Origin: Pseudomonadota bacterium
GTDB taxonomy: Bacteria > Pseudomonadota > Alphaproteobacteria > Acetobacterales > Acetobacteraceae
Reading direction: 5' to 3'
Assembly: GCA_019351895.1 (NCBI GenBank)
Contig: JABBOH010000011.1
Location: forward strand, 1-64,000
DNA: 64,000 nucleotides
Positions 8,615-17,477 of the stretch are shown piece by piece (the first letter of the stretch is position 1; every line of letters begins with the position of its first letter). Under the pieces are notes generated by a model. It searched no databases, had not been told where the DNA came from, and was given only the letters and a program-made list of their open reading frames with translations. The position numbers and the translations under genes are program-made.

Positions 8615-9814
8615 ATGACTGAGGCGACACGGCAACCTGCCGGTGACACGGCACGGTCCGGACGGGTCTACACCGTCCTGGCGCTTGTCGCGGTGGGCGT
8701 AATCGGGGCGGGCGGCGCCTATCTCTACGAGACGAGCCATGCGCCGCTGGCCGGAACCCACACCGCGTCCGCTCCTGCGGTCCCGCCGCCTTCCGTTCAG
8801 GCGCCTTCCGTTCAGCAGGGCAGCGATCAGCGGGCCACTGCCGCGCCGGCGCCTTCGCCGCCGAAGCCGGCCGAGTTGGCTACGGTCCAAAAGGCCACGC
8901 CCGCTGATGTGAAGCCTGCGGCCCCCGGCGTCGATGTGGTGAGACTGGACAAGGACGGCTCGCTCGTCATGGCCGGCAGCGCCCAGCCGGGCGAAACGCT
9001 CACGATCCACAGCGGCATGACGCTATTGGGCTCCGCGAAGGCGGATGCTGGCGGCCAATGGGTCTTCCTGCCCGACGCACCCTTGCCCGCCGGCGTCCAT
9101 GAGTTGTCGGTCGCCGATCAAGCGGCGAACCCCAAGGGCCGCACGGCGCAGACCACGGTTCTGCTCAGCCTCCCGGGTTCAGGCGGCGGGGCCGCGACGG
9201 CGAGCGTCGCTGGCTCCAAGCTCAGCTCCGGGCCGATGGTCGTGCTGTCGCAGGGCAACGCGCCGCCACGCCTGCTGCTGGCACCGCCGGGTAGCCATCC
9301 CGGTCCGGTCGGCCTCGACGTGGTGCAATACGACGATCAGGGCCGCATCCGCTTCACCGGGCATGCCAAGCCCGGCCGGGTGGTGCGTCTCTATGTCGAC
9401 AACCGGGTCCTCGGGGATGCGGTGGCGGATGGCAAAGGCATCTGGTCACTGTCGCCCAAACACGACATGCCGCCGGGCATCTACCGGATGCGCACCGATG
9501 AGTTGGCGCCAAGCGGCAAGGTTGTGGCGCGCGCCGAGGTGCCATTCGCACGCGCCAGCGTGAAGCAGCTTCTGGCGCCGGGGCAGGCCGTGGTGCAGCC
9601 GGGGGACTGCCTTTGGACCATCGCCCGGCACAGCTATGGCCGCGGCGTCGAATATACCGCGATCTTCCAGGACAACCTGGACCAGATCCGCGATCCCGAC
9701 CGGATCTATCCGGGGCAGGCGTTTCACATGCCGACCGCCGACGAAGCAGCACACGCGCCACCAATCTCGGCGGTGAAGACCCTGCTGCGCAATCAAAGGC
9801 AGGGTCAAAGCTGA
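8615..9814 (+). CDS. Membrane-anchored LysM protein with Ig-like repeats
   Basis: A 399-residue envelope protein. One transmembrane helix (about 19-38) puts the rest in the periplasm. A Pro/Ala-rich linker (about 50-110) is followed by two related Ig-like segments with GxxxxxGxAxPGxxxxxx pattern (DGSLVMAGSAQPGETLTI and QGRIRFTGHAKPGRVVRL). A C-terminal LysM domain begins VVQPGDCLWTIARHSYG and ends IYPGQAFHMP, and should bind peptidoglycan. No catalytic domain is visible. It sits just upstream of psd-pssA. A structural role in the envelope is inferred. Confidence 0.82.
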   Translation: MTEATRQPAGDTARSGRVYTVLALVAVGVIGAGGAYLYETSHAPLAGTHTASAPAVPPPSVQAPSVQQGSDQRATAAPAPSPPKPAELATVQKATPADVKPAAPGVDVVRLDKDGSLVMAGSAQPGETLTIHSGMTLLGSAKADAGGQWVFLPDAPLPAGVHELSVADQAANPKGRTAQTTVLLSLPGSGGGAATASVAGSKLSSGPMVVLSQGNAPPRLLLAPPGSHPGPVGLDVVQYDDQGRIRFTGHAKPGRVVRLYVDNRVLGDAVADGKGIWSLSPKHDMPPGIYRMRTDELAPSGKVVARAEVPFARASVKQLLAPGQAVVQPGDCLWTIARHSYGRGVEYTAIFQDNLDQIRDPDRIYPGQAFHMPTADEAAHAPPISAVKTLLRNQRQGQS

Positions 9815-9862
9815 GAGGGAGGCGAGACAAGCGAGGGCAAGACCTGATAACAGGCCGCCATC

Positions 9863-10633
9863 ATGGCTCATGGCAGCGCTTTCCGCTTCGTCTTCTCCCC
9901 GCCACATCCAGCGGCCCGTCCGTTTCTGGTCATCGGTGCGATCCTGGTGCTGGCCGGGCTCATCTTCGCGAGCTGGCTCGCCTGGATCGGTGTCCTGTTC
10001 ATCCTGTTCTGCCTGTACTTCTTTCGCGACCCGGAGCGCTTCCCGCCGCCGCGCCCGGGCGCGTTGCTGGCGCCGGCAGACGGCCATATCGTCAGCATCG
10101 CGCTGGCCACGCCGCCGCCGGAACTCGGCCTCGGCATCATGCCCCGCTGGCGCGTCGCGATCTTCCTCTCGGTGCTCGACGTTCACGTGAACCGGATGCC
10201 GGCGGACGGTACGGTGACCCGCATCGCCTATCGCCACGGCAAGTTCCTCAGCGCCAACCTCGACAAGGCGTCGGACGAGAACGAGCGCAACGCCCTCGCC
10301 ATCCGCCTGCCCGACGGGCGGGAAATCGCGGTCGTGCAGATCGCCGGGCTGATCGCCCGCCGCATCCTCTGCGACGTGAAGGAGGGCGACCACGTCCAGG
10401 CGGGCGGGCGCTTCGGCATCATCCGCTTCGGCAGCCGCACCGACATCTACCTGCCGGCGGGCGTGCTGCCCCTGGTATCGGAAGGCCAGACCATGATCGG
10501 CGGCGAGAGCGTGATCGCCGAGCTGACCGATCCGCTGCCAGATCCCAGTGCCGAGGTGCCCGACGATCTCGATGAGCCGGAGATAGGGCTCGGGACGGGT
10601 CCCGAGACGGACCCCGGGGCCGCTCTGCCGTGA
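9863..10633 (+). CDS. psd: Phosphatidylserine decarboxylase proenzyme, short form
   Basis: Makes phosphatidylethanolamine from phosphatidylserine. The 256-residue protein has N-terminal membrane segments (about 20-53), then LLAPADGHI and DVHVNRMP, both family hallmarks. The self-cleavage site that creates the pyruvoyl group is RFGSR with Gly190/Ser191, as in short psd forms, in place of LGST. A charged tail beyond about residue 222 is rich in Asp/Glu/Pro. Its TGA overlaps the GTG of pssA, so the two are translationally coupled. Confidence 0.93.
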   Translation: MAHGSAFRFVFSPPHPAARPFLVIGAILVLAGLIFASWLAWIGVLFILFCLYFFRDPERFPPPRPGALLAPADGHIVSIALATPPPELGLGIMPRWRVAIFLSVLDVHVNRMPADGTVTRIAYRHGKFLSANLDKASDENERNALAIRLPDGREIAVVQIAGLIARRILCDVKEGDHVQAGGRFGIIRFGSRTDIYLPAGVLPLVSEGQTMIGGESVIAELTDPLPDPSAEVPDDLDEPEIGLGTGPETDPGAALP

Positions 10634-11511
10634 GCGGGGACCGCGTGCCCGGCACGCCGGATGGGCGCATCTGGCCGGCGCGGCGCAGGCGGCGGCTGAA
10701 GCGGCCGGCGCATCGCCCGCGCTTCAAGGGTCCCTCCTTCAACCGGGTTCTGCCCAACCTGCTCACCATGCTGGGGCTCTGCGCCGGGCTCACCGGCATG
10801 CGCTTCGCCCTCGACGGTCAGTTCGACGCCGCCGTGATCGCGATTGCCGTCGCCGCGGTCATCGACGGGTTGGACGGGCGGATCGCCCGGATGCTCAAGG
10901 GCACGTCGCGCTTCGGCGCGGAATTCGACAGCCTCGCGGACTTTCTCTGCTTCGGCGTCGCCCCCGCGTTTCTCCTCTACCTCTGGTCGCTCAGCCGCTA
11001 CGGCGGCGTAGGCTTCATCCCGTCGCTCATGTTCGCCGTCTGCATGGCGCTCCGTCTCGCGCGCTTCAACGCGGCACTCGATGCCGCCGTGGTGCCGACC
11101 TACACCGCCGGCTTCTTCACCGGCGTGCCGGCGCCAGCCGGAGCATTGCTCGCCCTGTTCCCGATTTTCGTCGGGCTGGAGGCGCGTGCGATCGACGTGC
11201 CCTGGCTCCTGGCGCTCTCGCATTCGCCGCTGATCGTGGCCCTCATCCTGATCGGCACGGCGGTTCTGCTCGTCTCGACGGTGCCGGTCTGGAGCTTCAA
11301 GAACTTCAAGGTTCCCGCCGAGGTCGTGCTTCCGCTGCTGCTCGGCACCGGGGTCTTCGCGGCGATTCTGCTGGCTGAACCCTGGGCGGCCATGGCGACG
11401 GCCGGGCTGATCTATGCCGGCATGCTCCCCTTCAGCATGCGGAGCTTCCGCCGGCTGCGGCGGGAGGCGGAGGACATGCGCGGGGACGAAGCGAACGACG
11501 CCGCCGCCTGA
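10630..11511 (+). CDS. pssA: CDP-diacylglycerol--serine O-phosphatidyltransferase
   Basis: Integral membrane enzyme that makes phosphatidylserine, the substrate of the decarboxylase encoded just upstream. The CDP-alcohol phosphotransferase motif is complete: DGLDGRIARMLKGTSRFGAE followed by FDSLAD (about residues 79-104). Several hydrophobic helices follow. The start is GTG inside the psd stop (GTGA overlap). The N-terminal 35 residues are strongly basic. Length (293) is normal for the type II family. The stop codon falls within a 32-bp tandem duplication. Confidence 0.93.
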   Translation: MSGDRVPGTPDGRIWPARRRRRLKRPAHRPRFKGPSFNRVLPNLLTMLGLCAGLTGMRFALDGQFDAAVIAIAVAAVIDGLDGRIARMLKGTSRFGAEFDSLADFLCFGVAPAFLLYLWSLSRYGGVGFIPSLMFAVCMALRLARFNAALDAAVVPTYTAGFFTGVPAPAGALLALFPIFVGLEARAIDVPWLLALSHSPLIVALILIGTAVLLVSTVPVWSFKNFKVPAEVVLPLLLGTGVFAAILLAEPWAAMATAGLIYAGMLPFSMRSFRRLRREAEDMRGDEANDAAA

Positions 11512-11563
11512 GGCTATCGGCGGCCGTAGCGGCCGCCGCCTGAGGCTATCGGCGGCCGTAGCG
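11500..11563. repeat. Two tandem copies of a 32-bp unit at the end of pssA
   Basis: Positions 11500-11531 and 11532-11563 are identical. The first copy contains the pssA stop codon; the second lies between pssA and the lacI-type gene and supplies the left arm of a hairpin. The repeat looks like a recent slip or duplication and lengthens the spacer between convergent genes without changing either protein. Confidence 0.9.
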
Positions 11564-11572
11564 CCTCAGGCG
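11537..11572. terminator. Hairpin between convergent pssA and LacI-type gene
   Basis: CGCCTGAGGC at 11537-11546 pairs perfectly with GCCTCAGGCG at 11563-11572, with a short inner TA pairing. There is no long T-run. The right arm overlaps the stop of the LacI-type gene. Because of the duplication, the matching arm in the first copy (11505-11514) can compete for pairing. Confidence 0.55.
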
Positions 11573-12594
11573 AGAAGGCCGGCCGGCATGTTGAACGGCG
11601 TGATGACCTGAACCGCGGAAAGCGTGGCCGCGACATCGCGGAGCGCGCCATGAGCCTGCATGATGAGACGGCAGGCGGTCCGCATGTCCTGCCCGAGGTC
11701 GTGGTGCAGCACCGCATTGATCCGCCGGTCCCGCAACAGCCGCGCGTTGTCCTCGTCGAGGTCGTGGGCGACGAAGACCGAGCAATGCCGCCCCGCTTCG
11801 GCGAAGGCCGCGAGCACCGCGGTGTTGCCGCCGCCGATGGAATAGGCGCCCGCGATCGAGCGGTCGTCGGTCAGCGCCCGCCGCACCAGCGCCACCGTCT
11901 CGCGGTTGATGCCGTGGCCCTCGCTGACCTCGACGAGGCCCAAATTCGGGTGGTGCGCCCGCAGCGCGTGGCGGAAGCCGGCTTCCCGCTCCTCCTCACC
12001 GCGAAACCGGTTGCTGCTGAGCGTCACCAGGACGCGAGCGCGCCAGGTGCCGAGCCAGGCGCCGATGAGATAGGCGGCGGTTTCGCCTGCGGCCCGGTTG
12101 TCGATCCCGACATAGGCGCGGCGGCGCGACAGCGGCAGATCAGTCGCAACAGTGATCACCGGAATCCCCGCCTGCACCAGACGATCGACGGCCGCCACCA
12201 CCTCGGGCAGGTCCGGCGCCTTGAGGATGACGCCATGGCTTCCGGTCTCGCGGATGCGGTCGAGCGCCTGGATCAGATCGGCGGCGGCCACGACCTCCCA
12301 TAGATGGAAGCGCGCGCGGAAGACAGCGGGCTCCAGCGTCGGCAGTTCGGCCTCGAGCGCCGCGCGCACCTCGCGCGTGAAGCGGCCGGGCGCCTCCATC
12401 ACAAGGTCGATGATGAACTTCCGCCCGGTCAGCGCGCGCTGACTTCGCTGCGCCTCCAGTTCCTGAATGGCCGCCGCCACGCGCTGCCGGTTCAGCATCC
12501 GCACGCCCGGGCGGTCGTTGAGCACACGGTCGACCGTGGCGACGCTCAGCCCGGCCTGGACCGCGATCTCCTTGATGAGAAACTCTCGGGACAT
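11566..12594 (-). CDS. LacI-family transcriptional regulator
   Basis: A 342-residue repressor-type regulator. The N-terminal HTH reads IKEIAVQAGLSVATVDRVLN followed by the hinge helix. The rest is a periplasmic-binding-like sugar sensor (about 60-340) with ILKAPDLPEVVAAVDRLV and VGIDNRAAGETAAYLIG motifs, close to the LacI members that bind ribose- or inositol-type ligands. It is divergent from the PhyH oxygenase with about 130 bases between starts, so that oxygenase is the likely target. The ligand is unknown. Confidence 0.88.
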   Translation of the reverse strand: MSREFLIKEIAVQAGLSVATVDRVLNDRPGVRMLNRQRVAAAIQELEAQRSQRALTGRKFIIDLVMEAPGRFTREVRAALEAELPTLEPAVFRARFHLWEVVAAADLIQALDRIRETGSHGVILKAPDLPEVVAAVDRLVQAGIPVITVATDLPLSRRRAYVGIDNRAAGETAAYLIGAWLGTWRARVLVTLSSNRFRGEEEREAGFRHALRAHHPNLGLVEVSEGHGINRETVALVRRALTDDRSIAGAYSIGGGNTAVLAAFAEAGRHCSVFVAHDLDEDNARLLRDRRINAVLHHDLGQDMRTACRLIMQAHGALRDVAATLSAVQVITPFNMPAGLLA

Positions 12595-12723
12595 GGCGGT
12601 TCGTTACGCCGCTCTACAGAGTTTGGCGAGAGGCTCTTGATGGATTTCTGAGGGGTTTCTGATCTTTCGATCGCCGCAGCGGGCCGTATGCTCCGCGCCA
12701 TGAACGCTTTCGGGAGAAACACC

Positions 12724-13917
12724 ATGAAGACCGACAACATCTCGCAGCAGCGCTCCGGGCGCGTGTTCCTGACGCCGGAGCGCGTCTGGCTCGACGATCT
12801 CGCCGCCCTCGCCCATAGCGAGACCAGGTTGGAGGATTATCCCTTCGCCGCTGAGGTCGTGACCCGCGTGCTGATCTACGACTGCAACGCGATCCGGCGC
12901 GCGATCGCAACGCCCGCGGGCCGCGTCGACGTACTCGCGGAATGGGCGGAGGCCCTCATGACGGGGCCCGGCATCATCGTGCTTCGCCACGCCTTCGCCG
13001 ATCTCGCGCCGGTCGATGCCGCGACCGCCGTCTTCCAGACGATCATCGGCGAGCAGCATGCGAGCAACACCGGTGGCGGCGACCATTTCGCCAAACCCGG
13101 CGCGAATGACCGCATCTGGAACGCGCTCGAGAAGCTATGCCTGTGCGCGCCCGAGGTGTTCGCCGGCTATTACGGCAACGAGATCCTCGCCCTCGTCAGC
13201 GAGGCATGGCTCGGACCGGCCTACCAGGTCACCTCCCAGGTGAATGTCGTCAATCCCGGCGGCGAGGCGCAATCCGCCCATCGCGACTACCATCTCGGCT
13301 TCATGACCCCGGCTCAGATGGCGCGCTACCCAGCGCATGTGCATCGCCTGTCCCCGGTGCTGACGCTGCAGGGCGCCGTCGCCCATTGCGACATGCCGGT
13401 GGACACCGGGCCGACGCTCTATCTGCCCTATTCCCAGGCCTACGAGCCCGGCTACCTCGCCATCACCACGCCGGAGTTCCGCGACTTCTTCCAGGAGCAT
13501 CACGTGCAGCTGCCGCTGGCGAAGGGCGACGCCGCATTCTTCAACCCGGCGCTGTTTCACGCGGCCGGCACCAACCGCTCCGCCGATGTGCGCCGGATGG
13601 CGAATCTCCTGCAGGTCTCGTCGGGCTTCGGACGCGCGATGGAAAGTATGGACCGCACGCGGATGAGTGCCGTCCTCTACCCGGCGCTCCGCGCGATGCT
13701 GGCGGATGGCCGTATATCGCGCGCCGAGGCCGCCGACGCCGTCGCCGCCTGTGCCGAGGGCTATCCCTTCCCGACCAACCTCGATCGCGATCCGCCGATC
13801 GGAGGGCTCGCGCCGCCGAGCCAGCAAGCGCTGATGCTGAAGGCGTTGCAGGAGGAGCAGCCCGTGGCGGCCTTCCTGGCCGCGCTTGAGGCGCAGCAGG
13901 AGCGCCGGCTCACCTGA
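12724..13917 (+). CDS. Phytanoyl-CoA dioxygenase (PhyH) family protein
   Basis: Predicted Fe(II)/2-oxoglutarate oxygenase of 397 residues. SAHRDYHLGF gives the HxD iron ligands, FFNPALFHAAGTNRS gives the distal His, and the following Arg-rich segment binds 2-oxoglutarate. The ATG with GGGAGAAACACC before it is preferred over one 36 bases upstream. PhyH members in bacteria act on secondary metabolites, ectoine, phosphonates and others, so the substrate is open. Divergence from a LacI regulator suggests sugar-like or polyol induction. Confidence 0.82.
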   Translation: MKTDNISQQRSGRVFLTPERVWLDDLAALAHSETRLEDYPFAAEVVTRVLIYDCNAIRRAIATPAGRVDVLAEWAEALMTGPGIIVLRHAFADLAPVDAATAVFQTIIGEQHASNTGGGDHFAKPGANDRIWNALEKLCLCAPEVFAGYYGNEILALVSEAWLGPAYQVTSQVNVVNPGGEAQSAHRDYHLGFMTPAQMARYPAHVHRLSPVLTLQGAVAHCDMPVDTGPTLYLPYSQAYEPGYLAITTPEFRDFFQEHHVQLPLAKGDAAFFNPALFHAAGTNRSADVRRMANLLQVSSGFGRAMESMDRTRMSAVLYPALRAMLADGRISRAEAADAVAACAEGYPFPTNLDRDPPIGGLAPPSQQALMLKALQEEQPVAAFLAALEAQQERRLT

Positions 13918-13924
13918 CCCGATC

Positions 13925-13960
13925 CGTCGCCCGCGTGGCACAAGCGCCGCGCGGGCGACG
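13925..13960. terminator. Hairpin between convergent PhyH and dienelactone hydrolase genes
   Basis: CGTCGCCCGCG pairs perfectly with CGCGGGCGACG across a 14-base loop. It lies eight bases past the PhyH stop and ten bases past the hydrolase stop on the other strand, so it can serve both. No clear T-run. Confidence 0.6.
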
Positions 13961-13969
13961 AGGCCCGCG

Positions 13970-14689
13970 TCAGGCCAGAGTTTCGGAGAACATCTGCTGC
14001 AGCGCCGCCCAGGACCGCGCGTCGGCCTCGGGGCTGTAGCGGATGGCATCCGGCATGTTGCGCTTCGCGGCGCCCTGGTTGGTGAAGCTGTGCACGGTCT
14101 TGCCATAGAGATGCATCTGCCAGTCGACCCCGGCGTCGCGCATCTCCGCCTCGAATTCGGCGCGCTGCTCGGCCGGGATCATCGGGTCGTCCGCGCCGAT
14201 GCAGACCAGAACGCGCCCCTTGATGGCCTTCGCATCCGTCTTGGGCGCGGCCGTGCCGAGGCCGCTGTGGAAGCCGACGATCGCCGCGACCTCGGCCCCC
14301 GAGCGCGCGAGTTCCAGCGCCATCGTGCCGCCGAAACAGAAGCCGATCGCGCCCACGCGGTTGCGGTCGACCTCGGAACGCGCCGTCAGTGCCTTAAGGG
14401 CGCCCGAAGCCCGAGCCCGCGTCTTGGAGGGATCCGCGAACAACGGCTGCAGCGCGCCGATTGCCTCCTGCAGGTCGTCGATCAAGCGGCCATTGCCGTG
14501 CAGATCGCAAGCGAGCGCCACATAGCCCAGGGCCGCCAGACGCTCGGCGCGCGAGATGGCATGCTCGCCGAGACCGAAGGCCTCGGGAAACACCAGAACG
14601 CCGGCGCGCGGACCGGCGGCGGGCTCGAAGAAGAGTTCGCTCTTCATGGTAAGGCCGTCGGCCTCGAAGGTCAGCGTTTCGTGCTGCAT
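13970..14689 (-). CDS. Dienelactone hydrolase family protein
   Basis: Alpha/beta hydrolase of 239 residues. The nucleophile elbow GFCFGG puts Cys118 at the active site, as in dienelactone hydrolases. VCIGADDPMIP supplies the Asp and KTVHSFTN the His. The ATG with GGGAGAATGCC before it was chosen over an upstream frame start. Dienelactone hydrolase opens dienelactone to maleylacetate in (chloro)catechol pathways. A maleylacetate reductase does exist 19 kb away, but many family members are general carboxyesterases, so a pathway link is only possible. Confidence 0.82.
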   Translation of the reverse strand: MQHETLTFEADGLTMKSELFFEPAAGPRAGVLVFPEAFGLGEHAISRAERLAALGYVALACDLHGNGRLIDDLQEAIGALQPLFADPSKTRARASGALKALTARSEVDRNRVGAIGFCFGGTMALELARSGAEVAAIVGFHSGLGTAAPKTDAKAIKGRVLVCIGADDPMIPAEQRAEFEAEMRDAGVDWQMHLYGKTVHSFTNQGAAKRNMPDAIRYSPEADARSWAALQQMFSETLA

Positions 14690-14797
14690 GGCATTCTCCC
14701 TGGGGTTGTCGACCGGTGCCTTTGGATCATCCGGCGCCGCACAGGGCAAGCGCGCGCCGGTGACGAATACGTCAGCCGAGCGCCCCGTGATCCTGCA

Positions 14798-17080
14798 TCA
14801 CTCCATCGTCGTCGCCGCGAGGCAGGCGAAGACCACGAGGTCGGACACCTTGCTGTCCATCGGCACCACCTGCACCGGATGATCGAGGCCGGTAAGCACC
14901 GGGCCGATGACCCGCGCCTCCCCCAGCCTTGCCACCATCTGCGTCGCGATCTGGGCGGCATCCAGGCTCGGCATCACCAGCACATTGGCGTTTCCGGTCA
15001 GCCGGCAGAACGGGTACCGCTTGCGGAGGCTTTCATCGAGCGCAACCTCCGGGCTGAGTTCCCCCTCGAACTCGAAGTTCACGCCCCGGCTCTCCAGCAG
15101 GCGCACGGCCTCCGCGATTCGCGCCGAACCCTCGGTCTGCGGCTGCCCGAAGCTCGCATGCGAGCACAGGGCGACCCGAGGGCTCTGGCCCAAAGCGCGC
15201 ATGCGGTTGGCCGTCGCGATGGCGATCGCGGCCAGTTGCTCGGCGCTGGGCTCGGTGTTGATGAGCGTGTCGGCGACCAGCAGCGTCGCATGCGGGGTCA
15301 CGACCATGGAGAGGCCAAAGGGCACGCTGCCGGGCTTCGGATCGATCGCGAGACGGATTGCTTCCAGCGCCTGGCTCGGCGCGCGGGTAAGCCCGGTGAC
15401 CATGCCGTCCGCATCGCCAAGCGCCACCGCGCAGGCGGCGAAGATGTTGCGGTCCTGGTTGACCATGCGCTGCACGTCCCGCAGCAGATAGCCCCGGCGC
15501 TGCAGGCGGGCGTACAGAAAATCCGTGTAGCGGACGTTGTTGTTGTGATCGTCCATCGCCGACAGGCGGGCGTTGCGGATCTCGATCCCGTCATGCAACT
15601 CCAGTTCGAGCCGCTCGAACGCCGCGCGCACACGGGTTTCGTTGCCGATGAGGATGGGGGTCCCGAAGCCCTCCTTGTGATACTGCGCCGCGGCGCGGAC
15701 CATGGTTTCGTTCTCGCCTTCCGCGAAGACCATGCGCTTGGGTTGACCGCGCACCCCCTCGGTGATGAGGTCGAGAATGTTGACGGCCGTGTCGAGCCGC
15801 GCGGCAAGCTCGCGCTGATAGCGGCGCGTCTCGGTGATCTCCCGCCGGGCGACCCCGCTTGCGACCGCCGCACGGGCGACGGCAAGCGGCACTCGCGTGA
15901 TGAGGCGCGGATCGAAGGCATTGGGGATGATGTATTCCGGCCCGAAGCGCAGTTGCCGGGCGGCCGCGCGATGCACCTCGTCCGGCACATCCTCCCGCGC
16001 GAGGACCGCGAGCGCCTCGGCGGCGGCGGCCTTCATTGCTTCGTTGATGGTGCTGGCCCGCACGTCGAGGGCACCGCGAAAGATATAAGGAAAACCGAGA
16101 ACATTATTGACCTGATTGGGATAGTCGGAACGGCCGGTCGCGACGATCGCATCGGGCGACGCCGCACGCGCCTCCTCCGGCGTGATCTCGGGGTCCGGGT
16201 TGGCGAGGGCGAGGATGATCGGCCGCGGCGCCATGCTCCGCACCATGTCCTGCGTCAAAGCACCCTTGACCGAGAGGCCCAGGAAAACATCGACGCCCTG
16301 CATCGCCTCGGTCAGCGTGCGGAGCTTGGTTTCGACCGCGTGGGCGGATTTCCACTGATTGAGATCCGTGCGGCCGCGATGGATGACGCCCTTGGTGTCG
16401 CAGGCAATGATGTTCTCGCGCTTCATGCCAAGCGTCAGCAGCAGGTCGATGCAGGCGATGCCCGCCGCCCCCGCGCCGTTGACCACGAGCGTCGTCGTCG
16501 CGAGGTCGCGCCCCGTGAGGTGACAGGCGTTGATGAGCGCCGCCGCCGTCACGATCGCCGTGCCGTGCTGATCGTCATGGAAGACGGGAATGTCCATGAG
16601 TTCGCGCAGGCGGCTCTCGATGATGAAGCATTCCGGGGCTTTGATGTCTTCGAGATTGATGCCGCCGAAGGACGGCCCGAGCAGACGGACGCAGTTGACA
16701 AATTCGTCGACATCCTCGGTGGAGACTTCAAGATCGATGCCGTCGACATCGGCGAAGCGCTTGAAGAGCGCGACCTTGCCCTCCATGACCGGCTTCGAGG
16801 CGAGCGCGCCGATATTGCCGAGGCCGAGTACCGCGGTGCCGTTGGAGATGACCGCGACCATGTTGCCCCGCGTGGTGTAGGTATAGGCCAAGGAAGGGTC
16901 TTCATGGATGCGCAGGCAAGGGACCGCGACGCCGGGCGAATAGGCAAGCGACAGATCGCGCGCCGTCGTCAATGGCTTCGATATACGGGTCTCAAGCTTC
17001 CCCGGCCGTCCGGATGCATGCAGTTCGAGCGCGCTTTCCGCGAGGAAGGCCTGCGCCGCTGTGGGCTCATGATCGGGCAT
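14798..17080 (-). CDS. maeB: NADP-dependent malic enzyme with C-terminal phosphotransacetylase-like domain
   Basis: Decarboxylates malate to pyruvate with NADP. The protein has 760 residues from the ATG preceded by GGAGACCGAC; a TTG four codons upstream contains that ribosome site and is less likely. The malic domain (about 1-430) carries [12 protein letters not shown], the metal-binding EDIKAPECF, and [16 protein letters not shown] for NADP. The rest (about 430-760) is a phosphotransacetylase-like domain starting at [17 protein letters not shown], known to regulate large MaeB enzymes without catalysis. Single gene. Confidence 0.93.
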   Translation of the reverse strand: MPDHEPTAAQAFLAESALELHASGRPGKLETRISKPLTTARDLSLAYSPGVAVPCLRIHEDPSLAYTYTTRGNMVAVISNGTAVLGLGNIGALASKPVMEGKVALFKRFADVDGIDLEVSTEDVDEFVNCVRLLGPSFGGINLEDIKAPECFIIESRLRELMDIPVFHDDQHGTAIVTAAALINACHLTGRDLATTTLVVNGAGAAGIACIDLLLTLGMKRENIIACDTKGVIHRGRTDLNQWKSAHAVETKLRTLTEAMQGVDVFLGLSVKGALTQDMVRSMAPRPIILALANPDPEITPEEARAASPDAIVATGRSDYPNQVNNVLGFPYIFRGALDVRASTINEAMKAAAAEALAVLAREDVPDEVHRAAARQLRFGPEYIIPNAFDPRLITRVPLAVARAAVASGVARREITETRRYQRELAARLDTAVNILDLITEGVRGQPKRMVFAEGENETMVRAAAQYHKEGFGTPILIGNETRVRAAFERLELELHDGIEIRNARLSAMDDHNNNVRYTDFLYARLQRRGYLLRDVQRMVNQDRNIFAACAVALGDADGMVTGLTRAPSQALEAIRLAIDPKPGSVPFGLSMVVTPHATLLVADTLINTEPSAEQLAAIAIATANRMRALGQSPRVALCSHASFGQPQTEGSARIAEAVRLLESRGVNFEFEGELSPEVALDESLRKRYPFCRLTGNANVLVMPSLDAAQIATQMVARLGEARVIGPVLTGLDHPVQVVPMDSKVSDLVVFACLAATTME

Positions 17081-17477
17081 GTCGGTCTCCAACCCTCTGG
17101 CGATGCGGCTGCTGTGGTCGCACCTTGGAAGCAGAGCTTAACGCGAACACCGACTGTGGCGCCAAACGCTAAATCCGGGAAGCTGATGCCAACACGCGGC
17201 TCCGACATTGAGGACTTGCAATGCTCCTGGCGGTCGATACCGGCGAGCGGCCCGGGATGGGCCGGGGCGTCCGGCCCAGTGACCGCCGCGTCTGCGCGCC
17301 GCCGCCGGCCGACAATGCAGGCCGGCCAATGCGCGAAGCGGACGACGCGATCCCCGGCCCCTTATGCCGAGCCAGACCGATGAGGTCGGCACGAAACCGT
17401 GATCGCCTTCGCCGCTAACGTGTGGCGGCAGGCCAATGAAGGAGATGCGGAGGCTGCGACCCGCCAGCCGCTTTTCG
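17081..17477. other. 397-base intergenic region, mostly without recognisable content
   Basis: No convincing gene. The right part should hold the end of the TPR lipoprotein transcript and the left part the maeB promoter, both on the minus strand. One GC-rich hairpin is present near the middle. No tRNA-like fold or clear promoter was found. Confidence 0.5.
17258..17278. terminator. GC-rich hairpin downstream of the TPR lipoprotein gene
   Basis: TGGGCCGG pairs perfectly with CCGGCCCA over a five-base loop. No T-run follows on either strand, so a terminator role is uncertain. Confidence 0.35.

Noticed and set aside
13886..17383. A 1165-codon open frame on the plus strand
   Set aside because: It is antisense to maeB and the hydrolase gene, has no recognisable domain and is rich in Arg/His/Gly, as expected for the complement of high-GC coding DNA.
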